Assembly (NCBI GenBank): GCA_023151335.1
Contig: JAKLJF010000351.1
Span: 1 to 5,652 of the forward strand
Direction of reading: 5' to 3'
From: Thermoanaerobaculia bacterium
GTDB taxonomy: Bacteria; Bacteroidota; Bacteroidia; Chitinophagales; Saprospiraceae
DNA length: 5,652 bases
The notes below the pieces were generated by a model that saw only the letters and a program-made list of their open reading frames with translations, ran no database searches and was not told the DNA's origin. A program made the position numbers and the translations under genes. Positions within the stretch are counted from its first letter, which is position 1. Each line of letters begins with the position of its first letter. Shown in pieces: positions 1-5,652 of this stretch.

Positions 1-93
1 GTCCTGCACAAAATGTCCCATCGAGGCTTTTTTGTCGCGGTAATGCGCGGCTACTGCCTGGTCTTTTACTTCAATAAAATCTGACACTTTCAT
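1..93 (-). CDS. N-terminal fragment of an unidentified protein (runs off the window)
   Basis: An ATG at 93-91 opens a frame of 31 codons that stays open to the window edge; it begins MKVSDFIEVKDQAVAAHYRD. Only 8 bp separate it from the stop codon of the desaturase gene, on the same strand, so the two are probably co-transcribed and perhaps translationally coupled. The upstream sequence is A/T-rich without a Shine-Dalgarno motif, which is normal for Bacteroidota. The visible residues are charged and hydrophilic, with no signal peptide or membrane segment, suggesting a cytoplasmic protein. Its place after a desaturase would fit a lipid or acyl-metabolism enzyme, but that is only inference from context. 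I do not recognise the family from 31 residues and give no function. Confidence 0.7.
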   Translation of the reverse strand, partial: MKVSDFIEVKDQAVAAHYRDKKASMGHFVQD

Positions 94-101
94 GTTTGTA
101 A

Positions 102-998
102 TTATTTATTAGTCGTTAATGCTATATGTTGCAGACGCTCGAGGCGCATATTCGGCGTTCGGAAAGAAGGGATGAACAAACCAAGGATGTATACCCGGAG
201 CAAATACCAGGCGAAATTATTTTCATTTAAACGGGGGTCGATCTTATCGGCGATCTTATCGTGTTTTTCCCGGAGTTTGCTCCAGTGCACGCCGGGTGAA
301 ATATGATGCGCCGTGTGCAAACCGTTGTTTAGCAGGAAGAAGTTCAATGCTTTTCCGGTCATGTTCCGGGAGTGATTGAACTCCGACTCTTCGTCGGCAT
401 GAATATGCTGGATATAGTTGAAGATGAGGACGGTAAAAAGCGATAGTTGCTGCGGAATGATGACATATAAGACCGCCTTTTTCCAGTCGACCAGCAAAGC
501 AACTGCTACCCACACGACCAGGGAGACAATTTGCAACAGATGGAAGAAAAATTTGCGCCGGTCGGTTCGATATAAACCGAGGAAATAACTTCCCACGGCG
601 CCCTGTTGTTTGTACCCGCTGATGGATGGATAGCTCAGCAGGGTCAACAGGTTGTTCTCCTCCGACACCATATATGTTTTGGTATAATCCGGTTCTTTGT
701 TGATATAAATATGGTGATTGGAATTGTGCGTGGGTATCCAGGCGAAAATCGGGAAGCCGTAAAATACGGTAAGGAAGTTGTCGGTTAAAATATTCGGCAA
801 TTTTGCCGTCCACATGGGCAGGTGCTGGTGATTGTGTACAATGGTCGAAATAATCACCGCCATGAGTAGTTGGATCAAGTAACAAAGAATCCAGAGTGGG
901 GTGGATAATTCACTGCCATACTGCCACAAAAAAACCAGCGAACCGGCGGCGATGACCATAAATACCAAAGAGCGGATGTCGGCTTCGTATCTGAGCAT
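102..998 (-). CDS. Membrane fatty acid desaturase family protein
   Basis: A 298-aa integral membrane protein of the fatty acid desaturase/hydroxylase superfamily, which uses a histidine-bound di-iron centre and O2 to desaturate or hydroxylate acyl chains or similar lipids. Three histidine clusters are visible: H55-N-H-Q-H59, H91-N-S-N-H95-H96 and H228-T-A-H231-H232, with further histidines at 198 and 200 just before the third box. Hydrophobic segments at about 10-27, 34-52, 76-90, 152-172, 176-194 and 263-278 fit the usual arrangement, with histidine boxes on the cytoplasmic side. Length is typical of compact bacterial members. The ATG at 998-996 is the only reasonable start: the in-frame stop TAG lies at 1025-1023 and no other ATG intervenes. 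A purine run (AGGGAA) abuts the start codon, too close to be a normal ribosome-binding site. The substrate, and whether it desaturates or hydroxylates, cannot be read from sequence. It is followed after 8 bp by another gene on the same strand. Confidence 0.9.
   Translation of the reverse strand: MLRYEADIRSLVFMVIAAGSLVFLWQYGSELSTPLWILCYLIQLLMAVIISTIVHNHQHLPMWTAKLPNILTDNFLTVFYGFPIFAWIPTHNSNHHIYINKEPDYTKTYMVSEENNLLTLLSYPSISGYKQQGAVGSYFLGLYRTDRRKFFFHLLQIVSLVVWVAVALLVDWKKAVLYVIIPQQLSLFTVLIFNYIQHIHADEESEFNHSRNMTGKALNFFLLNNGLHTAHHISPGVHWSKLREKHDKIADKIDPRLNENNFAWYLLRVYILGLFIPSFRTPNMRLERLQHIALTTNK
239..262. repeat. 12-bp tandem duplication inside the desaturase gene
   Basis: Two head-to-tail 12-bp units, cgatcttatcgg (239-250) and cgatcttatcgt (251-262), differ only at the last base. 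On the coding strand they encode the near-repeat DKIA-DKID at residues 247-254 of the desaturase, just after the third histidine box. The unit length is a multiple of three, so gain or loss of a copy would keep the frame. Confidence 0.8.
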
Positions 999-1233
999 TT
1001 CCCTGAATATTTGATGTAGAATCTAAAAAATGGATAAAAGCAAAAAAAGCGGCCATTTCGCTTTCAGGGAAAAAACTAAATTTAAGCGCCGCAAGAAAAG
1101 GTAAAATATCCGATTGGCCGGCACAAATTCAGAAAAATTTCATTTTATACACGTTATCAGGGCGCGCAGGATTGGTTTTGCAGGCGGAAAGCGATGGAAT
1201 GATTTTTATTTATGCGCTCATGCAGTATTGAAT
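999..1233. other. Intergenic region between the CHAT gene and the desaturase gene
   Basis: This 235-bp stretch is visibly A/T-richer than the flanking genes. Apart from the terminator-like hairpin at 1036-1064 I see no RNA gene, no long reading frame of convincing composition, and no clear match to the Bacteroidota promoter consensus (TTTG near -33 and TAnnTTTG near -7) on the minus strand. A desaturase promoter is expected here because of the gap and the hairpin, but I cannot place it. Confidence 0.6.
1036..1064 (-). terminator. Possible intrinsic terminator or attenuator before the desaturase gene
   Basis: On the minus strand AAAGCG (1064-1059) can pair with CGCTTT (1051-1046) around a 7-nt loop. 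The 3' arm runs directly into TTTT, G, CTTTT (1045-1036). This is a short, moderately weak stem followed by a U-rich tract, the form of a Rho-independent terminator. It lies about 170 nt after the CHAT stop codon and only about 40 nt before the desaturase start. It could end the sigma/CHAT transcript, or act as an attenuator in the desaturase leader. On the plus strand the hairpin is not followed by a T-tract, so it is directional. Confidence 0.45.
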
Positions 1234-4230
1234 TTACCAGAGCGGCGCCACATGCCCATACAGCCGGAACCCTGCCCAGTAAAACGGGTGCATGACGCCT
1301 GATGCTTGTTTCAGCAGGTCCATCCGGGCGGCTTTCAGCGCCAGGTCTTTAGGCAGGCCGCGCTTCAGGTTACGGTAAAACTCCACCATGAGACTGGTAG
1401 TACTTTGATCGTTGGCCACCCAAAGCGTAGCGACAACACTTCTCGCGCCCGCAAAAGAAAACGCTCGCACCAATCCAATGATCCCTTCGCCGCGAAGCAG
1501 CTTCCCGCCGCCTGATTCGCAGGCCGACAGGACGACCATTTCGGCTGCCAATGAAAACTGATACAAGTCTTTTGCCGGTAAAATCTCGCCTGAACCGGCG
1601 ACGGCCAGCCAGGAATAGTCGCCCTGCCGGTCGTCGGCACAGCTGTGCGTGGCCAGGTGTAACATCCGGTAGCGGGCGGCTTCGCTCCGGAAACGTCCCG
1701 GCTGTGCATCCGCGCCCAACCAGGCATCTCCTTGAACCAGCGCGGCAATATCAGCTACTTCTTTTCCGGAAAAGGGCAATGGCGGGAATGAATCGGCCGG
1801 CGGTAGCGCGCGCGAAGCCGAACTGTTATTACCGGCAGCCGGAAGCGTGGAAAATGGCGCCAGACCAAGCCATTTTTCACCGGCTTTCAGGGGTGGCGCG
1901 AGAGCAGTTTCCACCTGGAAATCTGGAGAAAGCGCGTAGCTGATCGCCTTTTCTTTGAATAAAAAAGGATAAGTCCTGAAATTATCCGCATCCGCCGGGG
2001 CGCCGGCGAGCAAAGCTTCAAAAGGCAGATACCACAAATTTCCCTCCGGAACAATAATGATTCGACCCGGCAGCAGTCCTGCCACCGGTAATATCAGCCT
2101 GCGGTAAAGCGATTGACCCAGGTCAATCGCGGTTTCCAGATTACGGTCGTAAAGATCGTCGGCGGGATCTATGGTCGTATGGTATTCGGTCAGCGCTTTT
2201 CTGAACCCTTCCACCTCGTTGTTCACCGTATCACCGGGTGAAAGCGATCTGATATAAAAAGAATCGCGCGTCAGTACAAACGCATAGAGCCGGGCGCCTG
2301 CCCTGCCGTACATCAGCATGGCCTGATCCGGCGCGAGCCGCCGGCGCAGTCCGGCGGTGAAAAAACTGCGTGGCGCAGAGCGGAGCCGGTAATAATCGGG
2401 GTATTGCCGCGATATGCGTTCAATTAAAACGTCGTATTCCGAACGCCAGGCGCTGATGTCGCGGCTTATAGCCAGCACCGCACTGTCAGGGGCGACGCCT
2501 CTCCGCAAATCCGGCGTTTCTAATTTTTTTTCGGCGGCTGCGATCCTTGCCCGCAGGCTGTATTCTTGCTGTAAAACACTGTCCGGAAGGTTCGCGTACT
2601 TCAGCGCGCCGCTCCGGCGCATGGCGCCGGCAAGCAAAAACGCCTTGCCTTGCGCGGCGATTCGAAATGCCTTTTCGGCGTTTTTCGGATTTGGTTCCTG
2701 CTCATATAAAGCCATTTGCGCCGCGAGCCATTCCTCCAGGATAAGATATTCCCGGTCGTAAACGATCTCCCGGGAGCTGTTCACGGAAATTTCCTCCACT
2801 TCGCGAAACAGCGTTTCAACGGCAAGGGCAAAATACTGCTCTGCACGGGTCAAAAACGACTTGTCGGCAGTTTGTTGGTACCGGCTCCTGAGCGAGCGGG
2901 CATAAAGCAGGCATAATTCGCGGAAGTGGTCGCGCGGCAGCATTTTTCCGGGATTTGCCGGGTCAAAACCGCCTGTTGCGAAGGCGGAATCACACAAGGC
3001 CATACTACCATAAAAATCGTTTTGGGCATAACGCAGTTCGGCCAGTTTCACCTGGAAAGGCCAGGTCATCTGGCTGTTATTACCCAGTGAGCCGGCAATG
3101 ATCTGCATTCCGCGCCTGAAGCACATTTCCGCGCGCCCGAATTGCCTGTTTCCAGTGAGTGCGGCGCCCAACTCCCGGAGGGTGTTCAACAAATAATTGG
3201 ATTGCGGGCCGAAGGCCTTTTCTTTTTCTGCAAGACACAATTCCAGTTGTTCGATAGCCGCGGAATATTCTTTTTGTTCCAGATAAAACGCCCCTAAGTC
3301 CTGCATGATCAGGATAATATGCCGGTCGTCCGGATGATATTTCCGGTAGGCCGCCAGGGCTTCCAGCATATAGGACAACGCTGTTGCAGGGTCGCCGGTT
3401 TTTTGAAAACATTTGCCTGTTTCCACCAGCAGGTCGGCAAAAAAGGGATGTGAGGGCGGCAATTCCTTTGCCAGATTAGCCTGCGAACTAAAAAAATGTT
3501 CTTTTGCCCTGGTATAATCCTGCAAGCCGAAAAATGCGTTCCCCAAATGGTAAGCGACCAGGCCCTGGTAATAGAAATTGTTGGCGCCGATGTAAAACGT
3601 TTTGGCAGCCTCCATCAGCGGGATAGCCGCAAGGTAATTCTTTTGATCGATCAGGAGGGTGCCGAGGGTAAATCTGAAGTCGGTTAATAAGGAAGCTTGC
3701 CGGATGCTGTCGGGCTGTAATAAATCAATCGCCGTTTGTAACGATCGCCCCGAATCGGCATACCGGCCCAGCGTACGATAGCACAAACCGAGATGAAAAT
3801 GGCAGCGGGCCATCTGCGGCGTATCGGAGGCGGCCTCAAAAGCGGTTAAACTCTGCTCAAACAATGCCTTCGCTTCTGTTGTCTGGTACCGATTCCGAAG
3901 TTCGCGTGCGACAAACATGCGGGCCGCGGCCGGCTTTACATGGTTTTCACCATAAAGCGCGGTATAAATGTCGAGTGCCTGCCGGGCTTTTTCAAGCGCC
4001 TCGGCGCTTTGTCCGGTCCGGTTCAATTTTTTTGATTCATCCAGCAGGCGTCCGGCCAGGAGCGTGTCCGACCATACTATCTCAGGACTTTGCGCCGCCG
4101 CCCTTTGCCACAACAGCACTGTCATTGCTACCTGCACGATGGTAACAAAGAAAGGGTGATTAAGCTGTTGCCGGATCAGCATTGGAGAATGGGCGATGTC
4201 TGTTGCGCGCTTAAAAGTAGGCAACGACAT
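1234..4230 (-). CDS. Secreted TPR-CHAT domain protein (caspase-like protease)
   Basis: A 998-aa protein with a predicted signal peptide: a hydrophobic core at about 28-40 is followed by A44-A45-A46, with cleavage likely before Q47, so it probably acts in the periplasm or at the envelope. Residues about 60-420 are helical tandem TPRs, seen as repeated A/L/G/Y-patterned helix pairs (for example 143-175, 225-250, 267-295 and 309-340). A helical linker spans about 430-615. From about 635 to the end is the CHAT domain (clan CD cysteine peptidases, related to caspases and separase). It includes IIIVPEGNLWYLPFEALL (724-741), the catalytic His in HLATHS (H862) and the catalytic Cys in LSACES (C904). 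The family's conserved tail follows: GARSVVATLW, then FYRNL, then ALKAAR. Both catalytic residues are intact, so activity is plausible; the substrate is unknown. The ATG at 4230 has GGAG 7 nt upstream. M17 (4182-4180) would give a more ordinary signal peptide but has no such motif. It starts 12 bp after the anti-sigma-like gene. Confidence 0.93.
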   Translation of the reverse strand: MSLPTFKRATDIAHSPMLIRQQLNHPFFVTIVQVAMTVLLWQRAAAQSPEIVWSDTLLAGRLLDESKKLNRTGQSAEALEKARQALDIYTALYGENHVKPAAARMFVARELRNRYQTTEAKALFEQSLTAFEAASDTPQMARCHFHLGLCYRTLGRYADSGRSLQTAIDLLQPDSIRQASLLTDFRFTLGTLLIDQKNYLAAIPLMEAAKTFYIGANNFYYQGLVAYHLGNAFFGLQDYTRAKEHFFSSQANLAKELPPSHPFFADLLVETGKCFQKTGDPATALSYMLEALAAYRKYHPDDRHIILIMQDLGAFYLEQKEYSAAIEQLELCLAEKEKAFGPQSNYLLNTLRELGAALTGNRQFGRAEMCFRRGMQIIAGSLGNNSQMTWPFQVKLAELRYAQNDFYGSMALCDSAFATGGFDPANPGKMLPRDHFRELCLLYARSLRSRYQQTADKSFLTRAEQYFALAVETLFREVEEISVNSSREIVYDREYLILEEWLAAQMALYEQEPNPKNAEKAFRIAAQGKAFLLAGAMRRSGALKYANLPDSVLQQEYSLRARIAAAEKKLETPDLRRGVAPDSAVLAISRDISAWRSEYDVLIERISRQYPDYYRLRSAPRSFFTAGLRRRLAPDQAMLMYGRAGARLYAFVLTRDSFYIRSLSPGDTVNNEVEGFRKALTEYHTTIDPADDLYDRNLETAIDLGQSLYRRLILPVAGLLPGRIIIVPEGNLWYLPFEALLAGAPADADNFRTYPFLFKEKAISYALSPDFQVETALAPPLKAGEKWLGLAPFSTLPAAGNNSSASRALPPADSFPPLPFSGKEVADIAALVQGDAWLGADAQPGRFRSEAARYRMLHLATHSCADDRQGDYSWLAVAGSGEILPAKDLYQFSLAAEMVVLSACESGGGKLLRGEGIIGLVRAFSFAGARSVVATLWVANDQSTTSLMVEFYRNLKRGLPKDLALKAARMDLLKQASGVMHPFYWAGFRLYGHVAPLW

Positions 4231-4237
4231 CCAAACG

Positions 4238-4241
4238 CTCC
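4238..4241 (-). promoter_or_regulatory. Shine-Dalgarno-like GGAG before the CHAT gene
   Basis: GGAG read on the minus strand (4241-4238) lies 7 nt before the ATG at 4230 and directly follows the stop codon of the upstream gene (4245-4243). The other starts in the window lack a well-spaced motif of this kind. It supports the upstream ATG over the internal M17 and suggests coupled translation. A four-base match may be chance, especially in Bacteroidota, where such motifs are used little. Confidence 0.4.
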
Positions 4242-4242
4242 A

Positions 4243-5124
4243 TTATTCTTTCAATTTCTTTTCCAGCGTTTGCGCTTGTTCGAAATACGGATGATCAGGC
4301 CGCGCCAGTATTCCCGCTAATTGATGCCGGACGTCTTGCTCCCGGTTGGAAAAATCGGCTAAACGGCACATCAGTACGCCCCATTCAGCCGGATATCGAA
4401 ATTGACGGCTATTCAATGCCGCCAGGCGGTCGAAGCGGGTTTCCGCCTCGGCAAACCGGTTCAATTTAAACAAGGCATGCGCCGATAAAAACGCGGTTGC
4501 CTGCCAGCGCGTACTGTCGGTTTGATCCAGCAGGTCGAGGGTTTCCTGGTAATTGCCCTTGGAATAGGCCAGTTCCGCGCGATAAAAAATGCTGACGCTG
4601 CTGTCATCTGGAATCCGCCGAAGCGTGGGCAGCATGGGTGCTGGCAATAGTTGGACGGCCAGTTGCCGGTAGTTTTTCGGGGTGTGGGCGACCGGTTTTT
4701 CCGGAAGCGCTCCATCAGTATTTCCCGCTTCGTTTTGCGCAGCAGGGTTTTGAATCGCCTGTGTTTCCGAAGGGACAGGCATCACCGTGCTTTGTTCCGT
4801 TTTTGCTACGGGGCCGGGACTAAAAAACCGGATTGCAGCAAAGATAAATAACACGCCGGCCGCGACACTACCCAACCACAACAAGGGTCTTATTCCGGGA
4901 TAACCGCCCTTGGACTGTTTCTCTTTTCGCCATTGTTCGAACAAGTCGCGCGTGTCCGTGGCGATGAGCAGCTCGGAAGCCGCCATTTCCGCGCGCTGCA
5001 GGGCCAGTTCATGCGTCAGCTCCGGTTCGGATTGGAGCCTGTTTTGGAATGTATCCCTGTCATCCGGCGATAGTCTGCCATACAGGTAATCCCGAACGAG
5101 TTCTTCCGGTGTTTTTTCTTTCAT
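4243..5124 (-). CDS. Single-pass membrane protein with anti-sigma-like N-terminus and periplasmic TPR-like region
   Basis: A 293-aa protein placed between a sigma factor and a TPR-CHAT protease gene. Residues 1-66 form a charged helical segment (EELVRDYLYGRLSPDDRDTF, then QNRL.SEPELTHELALQRAE) of the kind seen at the N-terminus of Bacteroidota anti-sigma-like membrane proteins. It has no cysteine there, so it is not a zinc-binding HxxxCxxC anti-sigma domain; the only cysteine is C253. A single transmembrane helix lies at about 81-101, preceded by a basic stretch (W65-R-K-E-K-Q-S-K) that predicts the N-terminus inside and the C-terminus in the periplasm. A Pro/Ala/Gln-rich linker (about 103-150) leads to TPR-like helices (about 174-293), including YSKGNYQETLDLLD and FKLNRFAEAETRFDRL. 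The likely role is to hold or regulate the adjacent sigma factor and sense an envelope signal through the TPRs. This is inferred from topology and neighbours, not from a recognised family motif. An alternative is a structural scaffold partner of the CHAT protein. Confidence 0.8.
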   Translation of the reverse strand: MKEKTPEELVRDYLYGRLSPDDRDTFQNRLQSEPELTHELALQRAEMAASELLIATDTRDLFEQWRKEKQSKGGYPGIRPLLWLGSVAAGVLFIFAAIRFFSPGPVAKTEQSTVMPVPSETQAIQNPAAQNEAGNTDGALPEKPVAHTPKNYRQLAVQLLPAPMLPTLRRIPDDSSVSIFYRAELAYSKGNYQETLDLLDQTDSTRWQATAFLSAHALFKLNRFAEAETRFDRLAALNSRQFRYPAEWGVLMCRLADFSNREQDVRHQLAGILARPDHPYFEQAQTLEKKLKE

Positions 5125-5142
5125 GGGTGGTGGTATGATTAC

Positions 5143-5166
5143 GTCATTGGGTCATTGCGTCAGTCG
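5143..5166. repeat. Imperfect 8-bp tandem repeat in the sigma/anti-sigma spacer
   Basis: Three adjacent 8-bp units, gtcattgg (5143-5150), gtcattgc (5151-5158) and gtcagtcg (5159-5166), fill most of the 46-bp gap between the sigma factor stop and the next start codon. On the coding strand each unit ends in TGAC. The first two differ by one base; the third is diverged. Copy-number change would alter the spacing between the two genes but not a reading frame. Confidence 0.6.
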
Positions 5167-5170
5167 CTTT

Positions 5171-5652
5171 TTAAAAGTCCGGGTATTTCAGCAGGAGTGC
5201 GCGAAAGCGTTTCCGGCATAAAAAAGCTTCTTTTTTGGCTACGCCGCTGTTTGCAAATCCCATTTGGATGGCTATCTCGTCCATGGTAAAATCCAACTGG
5301 TACATCTTTAGTAGCTTCCGGCATTTATCGGTCAATTGGAGCAATAACTTTTCAAATTGTTCGCGGCGTTCGCTTATCAGGTATTCCACTTCGGGATCGC
5401 CGGCGGGTGGCGGTTCGGGGGTGTTTTCAACGGAAACGGTGGCAGCGTTGTCTGCTTTATGTTGTTCGTTGAACCAGTGCCAGCGCACAATACCCATAAA
5501 AAACGCTTCGATATTGCCTTCGCCCCGGTAAGCACCGAGACGCAGTTTCCGGTCGAAAATAATAATGGCTTCCTGGAAAACATCCTCCCCGTCCTGGCGG
5601 TTGCCGCCGTGTTTGCGCACGTGGGCAACGGTTCTTTCCCGAAGCGCTGAAT
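5171..5652 (-). CDS. Sigma-70 family RNA polymerase sigma factor (5' end outside the window)
   Basis: The frame is open from the window edge to the TAA at 5173-5171, showing 159 C-terminal residues. A GTG at 5620-5618 could be taken as the start, but the upstream residues (SALRERTVAHVRKHGG) continue a normal sigma region 2, so the true start lies beyond the window. Region 2 includes EDVFQEAIIIFDRKL (visible residues 22-36, the core-binding helix) and FFMGIVRWHWFNEQHK (50-65, the -10 recognition helix). A Pro-rich linker (about 70-85) leads to region 4 at about 96-153. There QLTDKCRKLLKMYQLDFTMD and EIAIQMGFANSGVAKKEAFL form the helix-turn-helix that reads the -35 element. It resembles the short ECF-like sigma factors common in Bacteroidota. 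It would direct RNA polymerase to a specific gene set, probably including its own operon, and the anti-sigma-like protein that follows after 46 bp is its likely regulator. Confidence 0.9.
   Translation of the reverse strand, partial: SALRERTVAHVRKHGGNRQDGEDVFQEAIIIFDRKLRLGAYRGEGNIEAFFMGIVRWHWFNEQHKADNAATVSVENTPEPPPAGDPEVEYLISERREQFEKLLLQLTDKCRKLLKMYQLDFTMDEIAIQMGFANSGVAKKEAFLCRKRFRALLLKYPDF

Noticed and set aside
256..885. A 209-codon open frame on the minus strand inside the desaturase gene
   Set aside because: It overlaps the desaturase in another frame. Its translation is rich in Arg/Pro/His without any recognisable domain, whereas the desaturase frame has histidine boxes and membrane helices.
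1114..1302. Small plus-strand frame spanning the intergenic region and the CHAT 3' end
   Set aside because: It has no recognisable domain, overlaps the conserved end of the CHAT gene and has an atypical composition.
1365..1748. A 127-codon minus-strand frame inside the CHAT domain region
   Set aside because: It is a shadow of the CHAT coding frame, which there carries the catalytic His and Cys motifs.
1551..1943. A 130-codon plus-strand frame opposite the CHAT gene
   Set aside because: It is antisense to a strongly supported gene, with an Arg/Pro-rich translation typical of shadow frames in GC-rich coding sequence.
4211..4243. Ten-codon mini-frame starting at a TAATG overlap with the anti-sigma-like stop codon and overlapping the CHAT start
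   Set aside because: It is very short, and its ATG sits beside the GGAG that better serves the CHAT start. Nothing else supports translation, so it is probably chance.
5171..5620. GTG at 5620 as the true start of the sigma factor
   Set aside because: The frame continues upstream to the window edge with sigma-like residues, and starting at this GTG would remove the first part of region 2.
5357..5650. Plus-strand frame opposite the sigma factor gene
   Set aside because: The minus strand encodes recognisable sigma regions 2 and 4 here; the plus frame shows no family features.
1..5652. CRISPR array or cas genes, searched for because of the TPR-CHAT/sigma combination
   Set aside because: I see no regularly spaced repeat array and no Cas-like protein in the window. 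Neighbouring sequence could still hold them.

Overview
All recognisable genes in this window lie on the minus strand, so the biological order runs from high to low coordinates. The style points to a Bacteroidota bacterium, probably of the Chitinophagia/Cytophagia type. The reasons are the short sigma-70 factor paired with a one-helix membrane protein carrying external TPRs, the large secreted TPR-CHAT protein, and the general lack of Shine-Dalgarno sequences (one gene is an exception). This placement is inferred from gene style; there is no rRNA or marker gene to confirm it.

Region 1 (5652 down to 1234) is a compact three-gene unit. It starts with a sigma-70 family factor whose 5' end is cut by the window edge. 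Next, 46 bp on, is a 293-aa membrane protein with an anti-sigma-like cytoplasmic N-terminus, one transmembrane helix and a TPR-like periplasmic part. After 12 bp comes a 998-aa protein with a signal peptide, TPRs and a C-terminal CHAT (caspase-like) protease domain with an intact His/Cys pair. The likely theme is sigma-factor control across the membrane, with a predicted protease in the same operon. The gene set (sigma factor, possible sigma regulator, TPR-CHAT protease) resembles the logic of the type III-E CRISPR craspase system (Csx29/Csx30/CASP-sigma). Here there is no CRISPR array or Cas gene, and the protease is predicted to be exported.

Region 2 (1233 to 999) is a 235-bp intergenic stretch with one terminator-like hairpin pointing in the direction of transcription. 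I see no gene and no confident promoter in it.

Region 3 (998 to 1) holds a membrane fatty-acid-desaturase family protein with three histidine boxes. Eight bp after its stop codon begins another reading frame that leaves the window after 31 codons. These two probably form a separate lipid- or secondary-metabolite-related operon, but nothing in the window connects them functionally to the sigma/CHAT unit.
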